Shown here: positions 53,079 to 62,218 of the stretch, in pieces
Layout of the letters: every line of letters begins with the position of its first letter
Position numbering within the stretch: position 1 is the first letter of the stretch
Assembly: GCF_003112515.1 (NCBI RefSeq)
Contig: NZ_BEVZ01000002.1
Location: 806,001 to 870,000, forward strand
Origin: Streptomyces fragilis
GTDB taxonomy: Bacteria; Actinomycetota; Actinomycetes; Streptomycetales; Streptomycetaceae
DNA: 64,000 nucleotides
Direction of reading: 5' to 3'
The notes under the pieces: generated by a model
Seen by the model: only the letters and a program-made list of their open reading frames with translations
Databases searched by the model: none
Told to the model about the DNA's origin: nothing
Position numbers and translations under genes: made by a program

Positions 53079-54515
53079 ATGACCACGACCGAAACCGGCC
53101 CGGCCGCGCAGCCGGCCCCGGCGGGCACCCCCGACGAGGGCCGCCCGCCCCGCTCCCGCCACGGCTTACGCGCCCTGCTCGTGCGCCTGCATTTCTACGC
53201 CGGCGTGTTCGTCGCGCCGTTCCTGTTCGTCGCCGCCCTGACCGGCCTGCTCTACGCCTTCACCCCCCAGTTCGACCAGCTGCTGCACGGCGACCTCCTC
53301 ACCGTCGAGCGGGTCGCCGGCACCCCGCGGCCCCTGGCCGAGCAGATCGAGGCGGCCAGGGCCGCCCACCCCGAGGGCGCCCTCGCGTCGGTGGTCACCC
53401 CGCCGGGCCCCGAGGACACCACCCGCGTCGTCTTCTCGCTGCCGGAGCTGGGGGACAAGCAGCACACCGTGTTCGTCGACCCCTACACGGCGGGCGTGCG
53501 GGGCGAGCTGACCACCTGGTGGGGCGCCACCCCGCTCACCACCTGGCTCGACGACTTCCACCGCAGTCTCCACCTCGGGGAGCGGGGCACGCTCTACTCG
53601 GAACTCGCCGCCAGCTGGCTGTGGGTCGTGGCGGCCGGAGGCCTGGTGCTGTGGATCGGCAGGAGCCGGGGACGGCGTGCCGCCACGGCACGCGGCGTCC
53701 TGCTCCCCGACCGCAGGGTTACCGGCGTCCGCCGGACGCGGAGCCTGCACGCCGCGACCGGTGTCTGGCTGGCGCTCGGCCTGTTCTTCCTCAGCGCCAC
53801 CGGCCTGACCTGGTCGCAGTACGCGGGCACCCGGTTCGACCAGGCGGTCGACGCCGTCCGGGGACAGGCACCGGTGCTCGACACCCGCCTGCCCGGCGCG
53901 GAGCCGGACCGGGGCGGCGGCGGGCACGCCGGCCACGGCGGGGGCAGCGGCGGCGCCGCCACGGCCGGCCCGGCGGACTTCGGCGCCGCGTTGCGCACGG
54001 CCCGGGACGCGGGTCTCGACGGCACCGTGGTGGTGACCCCGCCGGCGGGCGAGGGCACGGCCTGGACGGTGGCCCAGAGCGACGACGTCTGGCCGGTGCG
54101 CTACGACAGCGTCGCCGTGGACGCCGCCGCGGGCGAGGTGACCGACCGCACCCGCTGGGCCGATCACCCGCTCGCCGCGAAGCTGAGCAAACTCGGGGTC
54201 CAGGCGCACATGGGCGTGCTCTTCGGCATCGTCAACCAGAAGGTGCTCGCGGCGGTCGCCGTCGGCCTGATGTGCGTGATGTTCTGGGGCTACCGCATGT
54301 GGTGGCAGCGGCGGCCCACCCGTGACGACGGCCGGGCGGCCTTCGGGAGGCCGCCGGCCCGGGGCGCCTGGCGGAGCCTGCCGCTGCCGGTGCTCCTCGT
54401 CGGGGCGCCGGCCGTGGCGGCCGTCGGCTGGGCACTGCCCCTGCTCGGCGTCACCCTGGCCGCGTTCCTCGCCGTGGACCTCGCGGTGGGCGCGTTCCGC
54501 GGACGACGCGCCTGA
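53079..54515 (+). CDS. PepSY-associated membrane protein (TTA-containing)
   Basis: A 478-residue protein with four or five transmembrane helices: LRALLVRLHFYAGVFVAPFLFVAALTGLLYAF, LAASWLWVVAAGGLVLWIGR, RSLHAATGVWLALGLFFLSATGLTWSQYAG, VLAAVAVGLMCVMFWGYRMWW, plus two near the C-terminus. It shows the PepSY-TM family pattern, with LHFYAGVFVAPFL, DDFHRSLHLGERGTLYSELAASW and QAHMGVLFGIVNQ. Such proteins often act in iron/siderophore or copper handling as membrane reductases. A Gly/His stretch (GGGGHAGHGG) lies about residue 275. Leu30 is TTA. Function is family-level only. Confidence 0.88.
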   Translation: MTTTETGPAAQPAPAGTPDEGRPPRSRHGLRALLVRLHFYAGVFVAPFLFVAALTGLLYAFTPQFDQLLHGDLLTVERVAGTPRPLAEQIEAARAAHPEGALASVVTPPGPEDTTRVVFSLPELGDKQHTVFVDPYTAGVRGELTTWWGATPLTTWLDDFHRSLHLGERGTLYSELAASWLWVVAAGGLVLWIGRSRGRRAATARGVLLPDRRVTGVRRTRSLHAATGVWLALGLFFLSATGLTWSQYAGTRFDQAVDAVRGQAPVLDTRLPGAEPDRGGGGHAGHGGGSGGAATAGPADFGAALRTARDAGLDGTVVVTPPAGEGTAWTVAQSDDVWPVRYDSVAVDAAAGEVTDRTRWADHPLAAKLSKLGVQAHMGVLFGIVNQKVLAAVAVGLMCVMFWGYRMWWQRRPTRDDGRAAFGRPPARGAWRSLPLPVLLVGAPAVAAVGWALPLLGVTLAAFLAVDLAVGAFRGRRA

Positions 54516-54532
54516 CGCGCCTGACGCCTGAG

Positions 54533-54564
54533 GGGAGCGCGGGGCCCGTCGGCCCCGCGCTCCC
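54533..54564 (+). terminator. Terminator after PepSY gene
   Basis: A perfect 14-bp stem GGGAGCGCGGGGCC / GGCCCCGCGCTCCC with loop CGTC, 17 bp after the stop. Confidence 0.8.
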
Positions 54565-54680
54565 GTTGGACTGTTCGGCAGCCGTTCCCCGAATGCCCGG
54601 CATGGCGAATGGCCATCGGGGGCGGCGGTCACTCCAATGGTGGGGGAGCGTTCCCCGGCATCGAGTGAGGCTGCAGGCGG

Positions 54681-57098
54681 GTGAGTACGAGTTCGCGGAG
54701 TGAGGAGGCGTCCCCGGCCGGCCGGCCGGTGGTGTTCCTCCTCGACGAGCACGGCACCGTGCGGCGGTGCGGCGGGGCCGTGACGGACCTCCTCGGCCTC
54801 GGCGCCGGGGAGATCGAGGGGCGACCGTGGAGCGAGGTCTGCGCCGTCGAGCCGTCCCCGGGCGACGGACCGGACGGGCCGGGGGACCGGCAGCGCTCCC
54901 TCGTCCTGCGGCACCGGGACGGCACGCCGGTCGAGGCGGACGCCGAGGTCGTGCCGCTGCCGCCCGGAGGCCCTTCCGGGCGACTGGTGCTCCTCACCGC
55001 CGCCGGACCGCGCGGAGCGCGGACCCACGCGGTACTGCGGGGTGTGTTCGCGCAGGAAGCGGCGGGGCTGGTCGTCGACGCACCCGGTCCGGGAGGCCGG
55101 GTGCTCCTCAGCCCCGCCTTCTTCGGACTGGACCAACCCCTCGGCGGAGATCCGTGGGAAGGGCGGCTCGAGGACGTCCTGGAGGCCGACGACGCCGCGC
55201 GACTGGACGCCTGCCTGCGACGGGTGCGGGAGACGGGTGAGCCCTTCGCCGACCCGACGGTCCCGGCCCGGGGGCGCGGCCTGCCCGGGAGGGAACGGAT
55301 CGTCGCGGTGTCGGCGTTCCCCCTGGAGGACCACCGCGACGGTACCCACGGGGCCGCCGCGCTGCTCGTCGACGTCACCGGGCGGAACGCCGACCAGCGG
55401 GAGCTCACCCTCCTGCACGCCTCGGCCCGCCGGCTGGGCAGGTCGCTGGACGTGACCGGCGCCGCGCAGGAGGTCGTGCGGCTCCTGGTGGAGGAGGGCT
55501 TCGCGGACCTCGCCTGCGTGGACCTGACGGACCCGGTCCGCCACGGCGGGGACGCCGGCACCTTCGTCCCCGGCACACCGCTGCACCGGGTCGCGGTCGC
55601 CTCCGAGGACGGCAGCTGGCCCTCCGACATCCACCAGCTGGGGGACCGGGTGCGGGCGAGGGACGTGGAGTCCGAGGCGATCGGAGGCGGAGGCACGGCG
55701 GTCGTGCCCGACCTGGCCTTGCTGCGACGGCGGCTCGACTCCGACCCCGAACGGGTGCGGCTGCTCTTCCCGGCCGAAGCCGCCTCGGCCCTCTTCGTCC
55801 CGCTGTTCGCCCGCGGCCACGTGCTGGGAGTCCTCAGCGCGTGGCGCCGGGAGGGCCGCACGCCCTACGGCGACGGCGACGTCCCGCAGGTCGACGCCAT
55901 CGCGTCACGGACGGCGCTGAGCCTGGACAGCGCCCGCCGCTACACCCGCGAACGCCGTACGGTCGAGGAACTCCAGCGGAGCCTGCTGCCCCCGCCGGTG
56001 AGCCGGACCACGGCCGCCCGGAGCTCGGGGGTCCTCGTGCCGGCCGGCAGCGCGGAGGGCAGCGGCGGGAGCTGGTTCGACGTGATCCGGCTGTCCGGCG
56101 CCCGGACGGCGTTCGTGGTCGGCCGGGTCGCCGGACACGGAGTGCACGCCGCCGGCGCCATGGGCCGGCTGCGCTCGGCGGTGCAGACCCTGGCGGACGT
56201 GGACCTGCCGCCCGACGAACTCCTCGGGCACCTCAACGACCTCGTGACCCGCATGGGCGGGGACGAGGTGCACCGGCCCGCCTCCTTCTCCGGCTCGCTG
56301 AGCGCCGCGACCTGCCTGTACGCCTCCTACGACCCCGTCACCGGCCTGTGCCGCATGGCCACCGCCGGCCATCCGGCGCCGCTGCTCGCCCGGCGGAGCA
56401 CCGGCGGCGTCACCCGCGTCGACGTCAGGCCCGGCCCGCCGCTCGGGAGCGGCGACCACCAGCCGTTCGAGGCGGCGCAGCTGAGCCTGGAGCCCGGCGA
56501 CGTCCTCGCCTTCCACAGCGGCCCGTCGGACGCCGCTCCCTCCGACGACGCCGGGGACCTGCGCCTCGTCGCGGAAAGCGCCCGCGCCGCCGCCGCCGAC
56601 GACGAGCCCCTGGAGGACGTCACCGGCCGGCTCCTGCACCAGCTGCGCGCCCGGCCCCGCGCCGAGGACCTGACCCTCCTGCTGGCCAGGGTCGACCGGC
56701 TGCCGGAGGAGGACTTCGCCTGCTGGAAGCTGCCCGCCGACCCCGACCAGGTCGTCCGCGTCCGCGGTCTCGTCACGTCCCAGCTGGCCCGGTGGGGGCT
56801 GGAGGAGGCCTCCTTCACCACCGAACTGATCGTCAGCGAGCTGGTCACCAACGCGATCCGGTACGCGGGCGGGCCGATCGGCGTGCGCCTGGTCAAGGAC
56901 GAACGCCTGATCTGCGAGGTGTCGGACCCCAGCCAGTCGCAGCCCCACCTGCGCCGGGCGCGCCTGTCCGACGAGGGCGGCCGCGGCCTCTTCCTCGTCG
57001 CCCAGATGACCGACCGGTGGGGCAGCCGCTACACGCCCGAGGGCAAGACCATCTGGACCGAGCAGACGCTCGCTCCGCCCGAGGCGCCGCCTCCCTGA
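54681..57098 (+). CDS. PAS-GAF-PP2C-HATPase regulator with degenerate phosphatase
   Basis: An 805-residue signalling protein. PAS-like regions about 15-110 and 125-245, GAF about 255-425, a SpoIIE/RsbU PP2C domain about 430-670 and an RsbW-like HATPase about 680-800. In the PP2C domain the three Asp positions that hold the metals are replaced: GGSWFD has Ser464 (GGDWYD expected), VVGRVAGHG has Arg482 (GDVxGHG) and FHSGPSD has Ser613 (YTDG). The HATPase retains ELIVSELVTNAIRY, EVSDPS and GGRGLFLV. So it probably acts as an anti-sigma-type kinase and not as a phosphatase. GTG start without a strong Shine-Dalgarno. Confidence 0.88.
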   Translation: MSTSSRSEEASPAGRPVVFLLDEHGTVRRCGGAVTDLLGLGAGEIEGRPWSEVCAVEPSPGDGPDGPGDRQRSLVLRHRDGTPVEADAEVVPLPPGGPSGRLVLLTAAGPRGARTHAVLRGVFAQEAAGLVVDAPGPGGRVLLSPAFFGLDQPLGGDPWEGRLEDVLEADDAARLDACLRRVRETGEPFADPTVPARGRGLPGRERIVAVSAFPLEDHRDGTHGAAALLVDVTGRNADQRELTLLHASARRLGRSLDVTGAAQEVVRLLVEEGFADLACVDLTDPVRHGGDAGTFVPGTPLHRVAVASEDGSWPSDIHQLGDRVRARDVESEAIGGGGTAVVPDLALLRRRLDSDPERVRLLFPAEAASALFVPLFARGHVLGVLSAWRREGRTPYGDGDVPQVDAIASRTALSLDSARRYTRERRTVEELQRSLLPPPVSRTTAARSSGVLVPAGSAEGSGGSWFDVIRLSGARTAFVVGRVAGHGVHAAGAMGRLRSAVQTLADVDLPPDELLGHLNDLVTRMGGDEVHRPASFSGSLSAATCLYASYDPVTGLCRMATAGHPAPLLARRSTGGVTRVDVRPGPPLGSGDHQPFEAAQLSLEPGDVLAFHSGPSDAAPSDDAGDLRLVAESARAAAADDEPLEDVTGRLLHQLRARPRAEDLTLLLARVDRLPEEDFACWKLPADPDQVVRVRGLVTSQLARWGLEEASFTTELIVSELVTNAIRYAGGPIGVRLVKDERLICEVSDPSQSQPHLRRARLSDEGGRGLFLVAQMTDRWGSRYTPEGKTIWTEQTLAPPEAPPP

Positions 57099-57124
57099 CG
57101 GACCGCCGGCCGGCGGGGGCGGCG

Positions 57125-57147
57125 GCCGTCCGGCGCGCCCGGACGGC
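57125..57147. terminator. Bidirectional terminator
   Basis: A perfect 9-bp stem GCCGTCCGG / CCGGACGGC with loop CGCGC, between the convergent PP2C-HATPase and FAD-hydroxylase genes. Confidence 0.7.
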
Positions 57148-57171
57148 GCACGGCGCGGGCGCACGGTGTGG

Positions 57172-58260
57172 TCAGCGGGGTGCGGCCGCCTCGCCGCCGT
57201 GGTGCGCCGGGTCCGGGCCGGTGTCGTGCGCCAGGGCGTTGACCGCCGCCGCGAAGAGGCGGGGCAGGCGTTGCGCCGCGGGGACGATCAGCGAGCCCAG
57301 CACGGGACGGCGGCGCGCCGCCGTCAGCAGCTCCGTCAGGTACCGGTGGCGGCGCGTCGCCCGCTTCCAGTCCGCCTCGTAGCGCTCCGGCGTGCCGCGG
57401 CACAGGTTGCGCACCAGGGCCTCGGCCCCGGCGAGCGCCAGGAAGACGCCCTCGCCGGTCAGCGCGTCGATGTAGCCCGCCGCGTCGCCGACCAGCAGCA
57501 CCCGCCCGTGGCGCCGGGTGCGGGACCGCCGGCGCAGGGGCCCCGCGCCGCGTACCGCGGTGACCGCGGCGCGCGGCGGCAGCAGGTCGAGCAGGTGCGG
57601 GAAGCCGGCCATCTGGGCGTCGAAGGGGGCACGCCGGCCGGTGAGCAGCGAGAGGCCGACCAGCCGCCGGCCGAGCGGGGTGACGTAGGCCTCCGCGTGA
57701 GGCCCCCAGTGCACCTCGACGGCCGAGGTCCACGGAGCGACGGCGTAGTGGCGGCGCAGCCCGTACCGGGGCGGCGCGCCGGTGCTCACATCGAGGCCCA
57801 GGGAACGCCGCAGCGGTGAGTGCAGGCCGTCGGCGGCGGCCAGCCAGCGGGCCCGCAGCCCGGTGTCCGGCAGGGTCACGCCCGTCGCGTCCTGGTGCAC
57901 GTCGCTCACGCGGACCGGCAGCACCGGCACGCCGGCGTCGAGGACGGCGCGGTGCAGCGCCTCGTGGAGCTCGGTGCGGCGGACGCCCAGTCCGCCCCCG
58001 TCGCGGAAACCCGCGTGGCTGCGGTGTTCCCCCTGCACGTAGCGGATGCCGGTGAGCGGCTGCCCCGGCACGTGCAGGCCCAGCCGGCCCAGGGCGCGCA
58101 CGGCCCCCGGCATCAGGCCCTCCCCGCAGGCCTTGTCGATGGGGGCGGGGCGGGGTTCGGCCACGACGACGTCGAGGCCGGCGCGCGCCGCGTGCAGCGC
58201 GGTGGCCAGCCCGGCCGGCCCGCCCCCGGCGACCACCAGGTCGTGGCGGCGGCCGCTCAC
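57172..58260 (-). CDS. FAD-dependent hydroxylase of type III PKS cluster (SrsC-like)
   Basis: A 362-residue flavoprotein of the geranylgeranyl-reductase/aromatic-hydroxylase type: DLVVAGGGPAGLATALHAARAGLDVVVAEPR, KACGEGLMPGAVRALGRLG, RRTELHEALHRAVLDAGV, GRVLLVGDAAGYIDALTGEGVFLALAGAEAL. By analogy with SrsC of S. griseus it would hydroxylate an alkylresorcinol ring to the quinol/quinone. The GTG overlaps the methyltransferase stop (GTGA). Last gene of a three-gene operon. Confidence 0.85.
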   Translation of the reverse strand: MSGRRHDLVVAGGGPAGLATALHAARAGLDVVVAEPRPAPIDKACGEGLMPGAVRALGRLGLHVPGQPLTGIRYVQGEHRSHAGFRDGGGLGVRRTELHEALHRAVLDAGVPVLPVRVSDVHQDATGVTLPDTGLRARWLAAADGLHSPLRRSLGLDVSTGAPPRYGLRRHYAVAPWTSAVEVHWGPHAEAYVTPLGRRLVGLSLLTGRRAPFDAQMAGFPHLLDLLPPRAAVTAVRGAGPLRRRSRTRRHGRVLLVGDAAGYIDALTGEGVFLALAGAEALVRNLCRGTPERYEADWKRATRRHRYLTELLTAARRRPVLGSLIVPAAQRLPRLFAAAVNALAHDTGPDPAHHGGEAAAPR

Positions 58261-58772
58261 GCCGGCGCGGCGGAGGCGAGGGCCGCGTTCTCGCAGCGCA
58301 CCCGGACCGCCAGCAGCAGGGCGTTGGCCGCCGAGAACACCACCGCGGTCACCCACGCGGTGTGCACCAAGGGCAGGGCGGCCACCTCCACGACGACGAC
58401 CGCGTAGTTCGGGTGGTGCAGGAACCGGTACGGACCGGTGCGCACCAGCGGCGCACCGGGGAGGACGACGACCCGGGTGGTCCAGCGGGGACCGAGGGTG
58501 CTCATGCACCACAGGCGCACCGCCTGCGCCAGGAGCACGAGCGCCAGCATCGGCCAGCCCAGGGCGGGCAGGAACGGCCGGTGCAGGAGCACCGGCTCCG
58601 CCAGGCAGCACACCAGCAGGCCGGAGTGGAGCGCGACCATGGCCGGGTAGTGTCCCCGGCCGTGCTCCACCCCGTCACGCGTGCGGGCCCACGCGGCGTT
58701 GCGCCGGGTGCGGACCAGTTCGGCCAGCCGCTGGCAGACGGCGGCGAGGAGCAGCAGGGCGTACCAGGTCAT
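58257..58772 (-). CDS. Isoprenylcysteine-carboxyl-methyltransferase-like membrane methyltransferase (SrsB-like)
   Basis: A 171-residue membrane protein with four or five hydrophobic segments and the ICMT motif block RTGPYRFLHHPNYAVVVVEVAALPLVH near the C-terminus plus RCENAAL. In type III PKS operons this enzyme O-methylates the phenolic product. Nine bases separate it from the PKS gene. Confidence 0.87.
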   Translation of the reverse strand: MTWYALLLLAAVCQRLAELVRTRRNAAWARTRDGVEHGRGHYPAMVALHSGLLVCCLAEPVLLHRPFLPALGWPMLALVLLAQAVRLWCMSTLGPRWTTRVVVLPGAPLVRTGPYRFLHHPNYAVVVVEVAALPLVHTAWVTAVVFSAANALLLAVRVRCENAALASAAPA

Positions 58773-58781
58773 GTACGGTCC

Positions 58782-59948
58782 TCACCAGCGCAGAAGGACG
58801 AGTTCGGAGCAGAAGCCGGGACCCATGGCCATGAGCAGTCCCCAGGTGCCGGGCTCCGGGCGGCCGGCGTCCCGGAGACCCTGCAGGATGTGCAGGACGG
58901 AGGCGGAGGAGAGGTTGCCGACCCTGGCCAGCGACGACCACGAGGCGGCGAGGGCGTCCGCCGGCAGGCCGAGCGTCTCGGTCAGCGTGGCCAGGACCTT
59001 GGGCCCGCCCGGATGGCACACCCAGGTCCCGATGTCCGCGGGGGCCAGCCCCTGCTCGGCGAGGAAGGCGCGCACCCCGGCGCCGAGGTGGCCGCGGACG
59101 AGGTCCGGGATCCCGGCGTCGATCACGACACGGAACCCGGCGGCCCCCACGTCCCACCCCAGGAGCCGTTCGGTGCCCGGATAGAGGTGGCTGCGGGCCG
59201 CCACGACGGCGGGGCCCGCCCGCCGGCCCTGTGCCGCCGAGCCGGCGCAGGCGGCGCCCCGGGCGACCAGGGCCGCCGCGCCGTCGCCGAACAGCGCGCC
59301 GGCCACCAGGTTGGCCGCCGAGTCGTCGCGCCGCTGCAGGGTCAGCGAGCACAGCTCGACGCTGAGCAGTACGGCCGTGTCCTCGGGATGGCCGCGCAGA
59401 TAGTCGTGGATCCGGGCGAGACCGGCGGCCCCCGCCGCACACCCCAGCCCGAAGACCGGCAGTCGCTTGACGTCGGGTCTCAGCCCGAGACGGCCCGCCG
59501 TCCGGGCGTCCAGGGAGGGGGCGGCGACGCCCGTGATGGAGGTGCACAGCAGGAGGTCGACGTCCACGGGCCGCAGGCCGGCCTGCCGCAGGGCGCCCGC
59601 GACGGCCTCCGCGCCCATCCGCGTGCCCGCGGCCAGCCAGGCGTCGTTGCTCTCCCCGAAGTCGGCGAGCCCGGCGTACCGCTCGATCGGCAGGGCGAGG
59701 TGGCGTGTGCGCACGCCGGACGACCGGTGCAGGCGCCGCAGCAGGGCGCGGTCGGCGCCCGGCGCCAGGCACAGGTCGCCGATCGCCTCGGTGAGGTCCT
59801 CCTGCGCGTAGACGTGCGGCGGCAGGACGGTGTGCACACCGGCGACCGTGGTCACCGCACCGGTCCGGCCGACCGGGCGGGTTGCGCCGTCGGGGGAGGC
59901 GGAGGCGTCGGTGATCGCGGAGACCGGCATGTCGGTGATGCCTTCCAC
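58782..59948 (-). CDS. Type III polyketide synthase
   Basis: A 388-residue chalcone-synthase-fold enzyme. The triad is Cys170 (FGLGCAAGA), His312 (CHPGGPK) and Asn345 (GNLSSAS), with GFGPG replaced by AMGPGFCSELVLLRW at the C-terminus. It condenses malonyl-CoA units on an acyl starter to make a resorcinol or pyrone. With the adjacent methyltransferase and FAD enzyme the set matches srsABC of S. griseus (phenolic lipids). The start is GTG at 59948, or ATG at 59930. Only 27 bp separate it from the divergent prenyltransferase. Confidence 0.92.
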   Translation of the reverse strand: MEGITDMPVSAITDASASPDGATRPVGRTGAVTTVAGVHTVLPPHVYAQEDLTEAIGDLCLAPGADRALLRRLHRSSGVRTRHLALPIERYAGLADFGESNDAWLAAGTRMGAEAVAGALRQAGLRPVDVDLLLCTSITGVAAPSLDARTAGRLGLRPDVKRLPVFGLGCAAGAAGLARIHDYLRGHPEDTAVLLSVELCSLTLQRRDDSAANLVAGALFGDGAAALVARGAACAGSAAQGRRAGPAVVAARSHLYPGTERLLGWDVGAAGFRVVIDAGIPDLVRGHLGAGVRAFLAEQGLAPADIGTWVCHPGGPKVLATLTETLGLPADALAASWSSLARVGNLSSASVLHILQGLRDAGRPEPGTWGLLMAMGPGFCSELVLLRW

Positions 59949-59975
59949 GGGGCGCCTGGCCTATTGCTTCTCCTC

Positions 59976-60854
59976 GTGACATTCCACCCGTCCGAACCCC
60001 TGCCGCCCCTTCCCCTGGTGCCGCGCCGCGTCGCGCTGTGGCGGCTGCTGCTGCGGGCGAGCCACCCGGAGCCCGCCTTCGCCGTGACGGCGTTCGCCGC
60101 CGCGCTGGCGGTGACGGCCGGCCGCGGGGCGGTGGGTGCGGCGGCGGTGGCCGCGGCCGTGTTCGCCGGCCAGTTGTCCGTGGGGTGGTGCAACGACGCC
60201 CTCGACGCGGGACGGGACAGGGACAGCGGGCGTCGCGACAAACCGGTCGCGGCGGGGGAGCTGTCGCCCCGGACGGCGGGCCTCGCGGCGGTGGCCGCCT
60301 TCGCGCTGTGCGTGCCGCTGTCCCTGCTCGGCGGGGCGGTCGCCGGCGCGGTCCACCTGACGGGCGTCGTCTCCGCCTGGACGTACAACCTGCTGCTGAA
60401 GCGCACGGTCCTCTCGCCCCTGCCCTACGCCGTCTCCTTCGGGGCCCTGCCGGCCTTCGTGACCCTGGGCCCGCCGGACCCCGCGCCGCCCGCCTGGTGG
60501 GCGACGGCCGCGGCGGCGCTCCTGGGCCTCGGGGCCCACGTGGCGAACGTCCTGCCCGACATCGAGGACGATCTCGCCGCCGGGGTGCGCGGGCTGCCCC
60601 AGCGGCTGGGCCGCCCGGTCTGCCGGTGGGTGGCCCCCACGCTGATGCTCGCCGCCGTGGCGGTGCTGACCGCGGGGCCGCCCGGTGCGGCCGGCCCCTG
60701 GGTGTGGGCGCCGGCCGCGACGGCCGCGGTCGTCGCGTTCGCCGGCACGGCCGCACCGGCGGGCACCGGCAGCAGGCGGCCGTTCCGCGCGGCGATGGCC
60801 GTGGCCGCCGTCGCCGTCCTGCAACTCCTCCTGCGGGGCGCGGACATGACATGA
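59976..60854 (+). CDS. UbiA-family prenyltransferase
   Basis: A 292-residue membrane protein with seven to nine hydrophobic segments and both Asp-rich motifs of the UbiA superfamily: CNDALDAGRDRDSGRRDKP (NDxxDxxxD type) and LPDIEDDLAAGVRGLPQRLG (second DxxxD). It would transfer a prenyl group to an aromatic acceptor, plausibly the product of the divergent type III PKS. The GTG has no Shine-Dalgarno and the gap to the PKS start is 27 bp, so the messages may be leaderless or promoters may lie within the opposite gene. Confidence 0.85.
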   Translation: MTFHPSEPLPPLPLVPRRVALWRLLLRASHPEPAFAVTAFAAALAVTAGRGAVGAAAVAAAVFAGQLSVGWCNDALDAGRDRDSGRRDKPVAAGELSPRTAGLAAVAAFALCVPLSLLGGAVAGAVHLTGVVSAWTYNLLLKRTVLSPLPYAVSFGALPAFVTLGPPDPAPPAWWATAAAALLGLGAHVANVLPDIEDDLAAGVRGLPQRLGRPVCRWVAPTLMLAAVAVLTAGPPGAAGPWVWAPAATAAVVAFAGTAAPAGTGSRRPFRAAMAVAAVAVLQLLLRGADMT

Positions 60855-60914
60855 CCCCCTCCGGGCGCGGGACGGATCCTGGCCCACCCGCCACGCGGGG
60901 CGGATGCCCTCGGC

Positions 60915-60929
60915 CCCGCCCGGGGCGGG
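60915..60929 (+). terminator. Possible terminator after ubiA
   Basis: CCCGCC-CGG-GGCGGG, a short perfect stem 60 bp beyond the stop. The rest of the 170-bp gap shows only AGGGAGG before the next start. Confidence 0.4.
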
Positions 60930-61024
60930 CGGCGCCGCCGTGAGGCGTGGGGCTGAAACCCGGGCCGTGGTGGTGATGACCTGGCGTCGGTGGGGAACGA
61001 GGTCCCTGACCCAGGGAGGCTGTC

Positions 61025-62218
61025 GTGGCGCGTGACCGGATCAGGCTGGCCGATGTCCTGGCAGAGGCCGAGGCCGCCGCACCGGTGCGCTCCCTGGACG
61101 TCGTGGCGCACGACCTGCGGGAGCGGTTCGACGCGCGGTACGTGTCGTTCCTGTTCGTCGACGTGGTCGGCAGACGTCTGCTCAGGGTCCACGAGGAGCG
61201 CGCGACGCCGCGGGAACGGGGCGCCGATCAGGTCCCCCTGGCCGGCAGCCCCTACGACCAGGTCCTGCGCAGCCAGAAGGTGGTGCGGACCTCGGCGGGT
61301 GCGCAGGGACAGCGGGTGCTGGCCCCCGTCACCAATCGCGGGGACGCCATCGGGGTCCTGGAGCTCTATGTCACCGAGGTCACGCAGGACGTGCTGGAGC
61401 AGATCGCGGAGGCGGCGCACGCGCTGGCGTACATCATGGTCACCGACCGCCGCTTCACCGACCTCTACCACTGGGGCAACCGCACCGCCACGGTCTCCCT
61501 GGCCGCGGAGATCCAGCGCCAGCTCCTGCCCTCGGCGCCTTCCTGCGAAGCCCCCCAGTTCACCCTGGCCGGCGCCCTGGTCCCCGCCTCCGACATCGCC
61601 GGTGACACCTATGACTACAGCCTCGACCGCGACACCCTGCACCTGTCCGTCACCGACGCCATGGGGCACGACGTCGACGCCTCCCTCATCGCCACCCTCC
61701 TCGTCAACGCCTCACGGGGGGCCCGCCGCGCGGGCGCCGACCTCGCCGAACAGGCGCGCCGGGCCCACCGGGCGCTCCTGGAGCACGGCCGCCAGGCGTT
61801 CGCCACCGGCCAGCTCCTGCGCGTCGCCCTGGACGGCACCGGCGCGCAGCTCGTCAACGCCGGCCACCCCTGGCCGCTGCTGTTGCGCGACGGCGAGCCG
61901 CAGGAGGTCAAGCCGCACGTCGACCTGCCCTTCGGCGTCCTCGCGCAGGGGCCGTACCAGGTGCAGGACCTGGACCTGCGTCCGGGTGACCGCCTCGTGC
62001 TCTACACCGACGGCATGCAGGAACGGCAGGCGGCAGCCGTCGACCTGCCCGGGCTCCTCCGTGACACCCGGGCCGAACACCCCCGGGAGGCCGTGCGCGC
62101 CATGGTCACCGCGGTGAGCGGCGTGTGCGGCGGGCAGGTCGAGGACGACGCCACGGTCCTGTGCCTGGACTGGCACGGCCCCGCGGGGGAGCCCGCCGCA
62201 CCGTCACCGGACGCCTGA
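61025..62218 (+). CDS. GAF-PP2C (SpoIIE/RsbU-type) serine phosphatase
   Basis: A 397-residue protein: GAF-like N-terminus (about 15-135: [36 protein letters not shown]) and PP2C domain (about 155-385) with all metal Asp positions, [28 protein letters not shown] and EDDATVL. It probably dephosphorylates an anti-sigma-factor antagonist. AGGGAGG lies 5 bases before the GTG. It is followed by a second PP2C gene. Confidence 0.9.
   Translation: MARDRIRLADVLAEAEAAAPVRSLDVVAHDLRERFDARYVSFLFVDVVGRRLLRVHEERATPRERGADQVPLAGSPYDQVLRSQKVVRTSAGAQGQRVLAPVTNRGDAIGVLELYVTEVTQDVLEQIAEAAHALAYIMVTDRRFTDLYHWGNRTATVSLAAEIQRQLLPSAPSCEAPQFTLAGALVPASDIAGDTYDYSLDRDTLHLSVTDAMGHDVDASLIATLLVNASRGARRAGADLAEQARRAHRALLEHGRQAFATGQLLRVALDGTGAQLVNAGHPWPLLLRDGEPQEVKPHVDLPFGVLAQGPYQVQDLDLRPGDRLVLYTDGMQERQAAAVDLPGLLRDTRAEHPREAVRAMVTAVSGVCGGQVEDDATVLCLDWHGPAGEPAAPSPDA

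Noticed and set aside
52109..54325. A single 738-codon gene covering the membrane ORF and the PepSY region
   Set aside because: From about 53079 this frame is out of phase with an excellent PepSY-family frame, and its product becomes Arg/Gly-rich, so the read-through is probably an artefact of a frameshift or lost stop.
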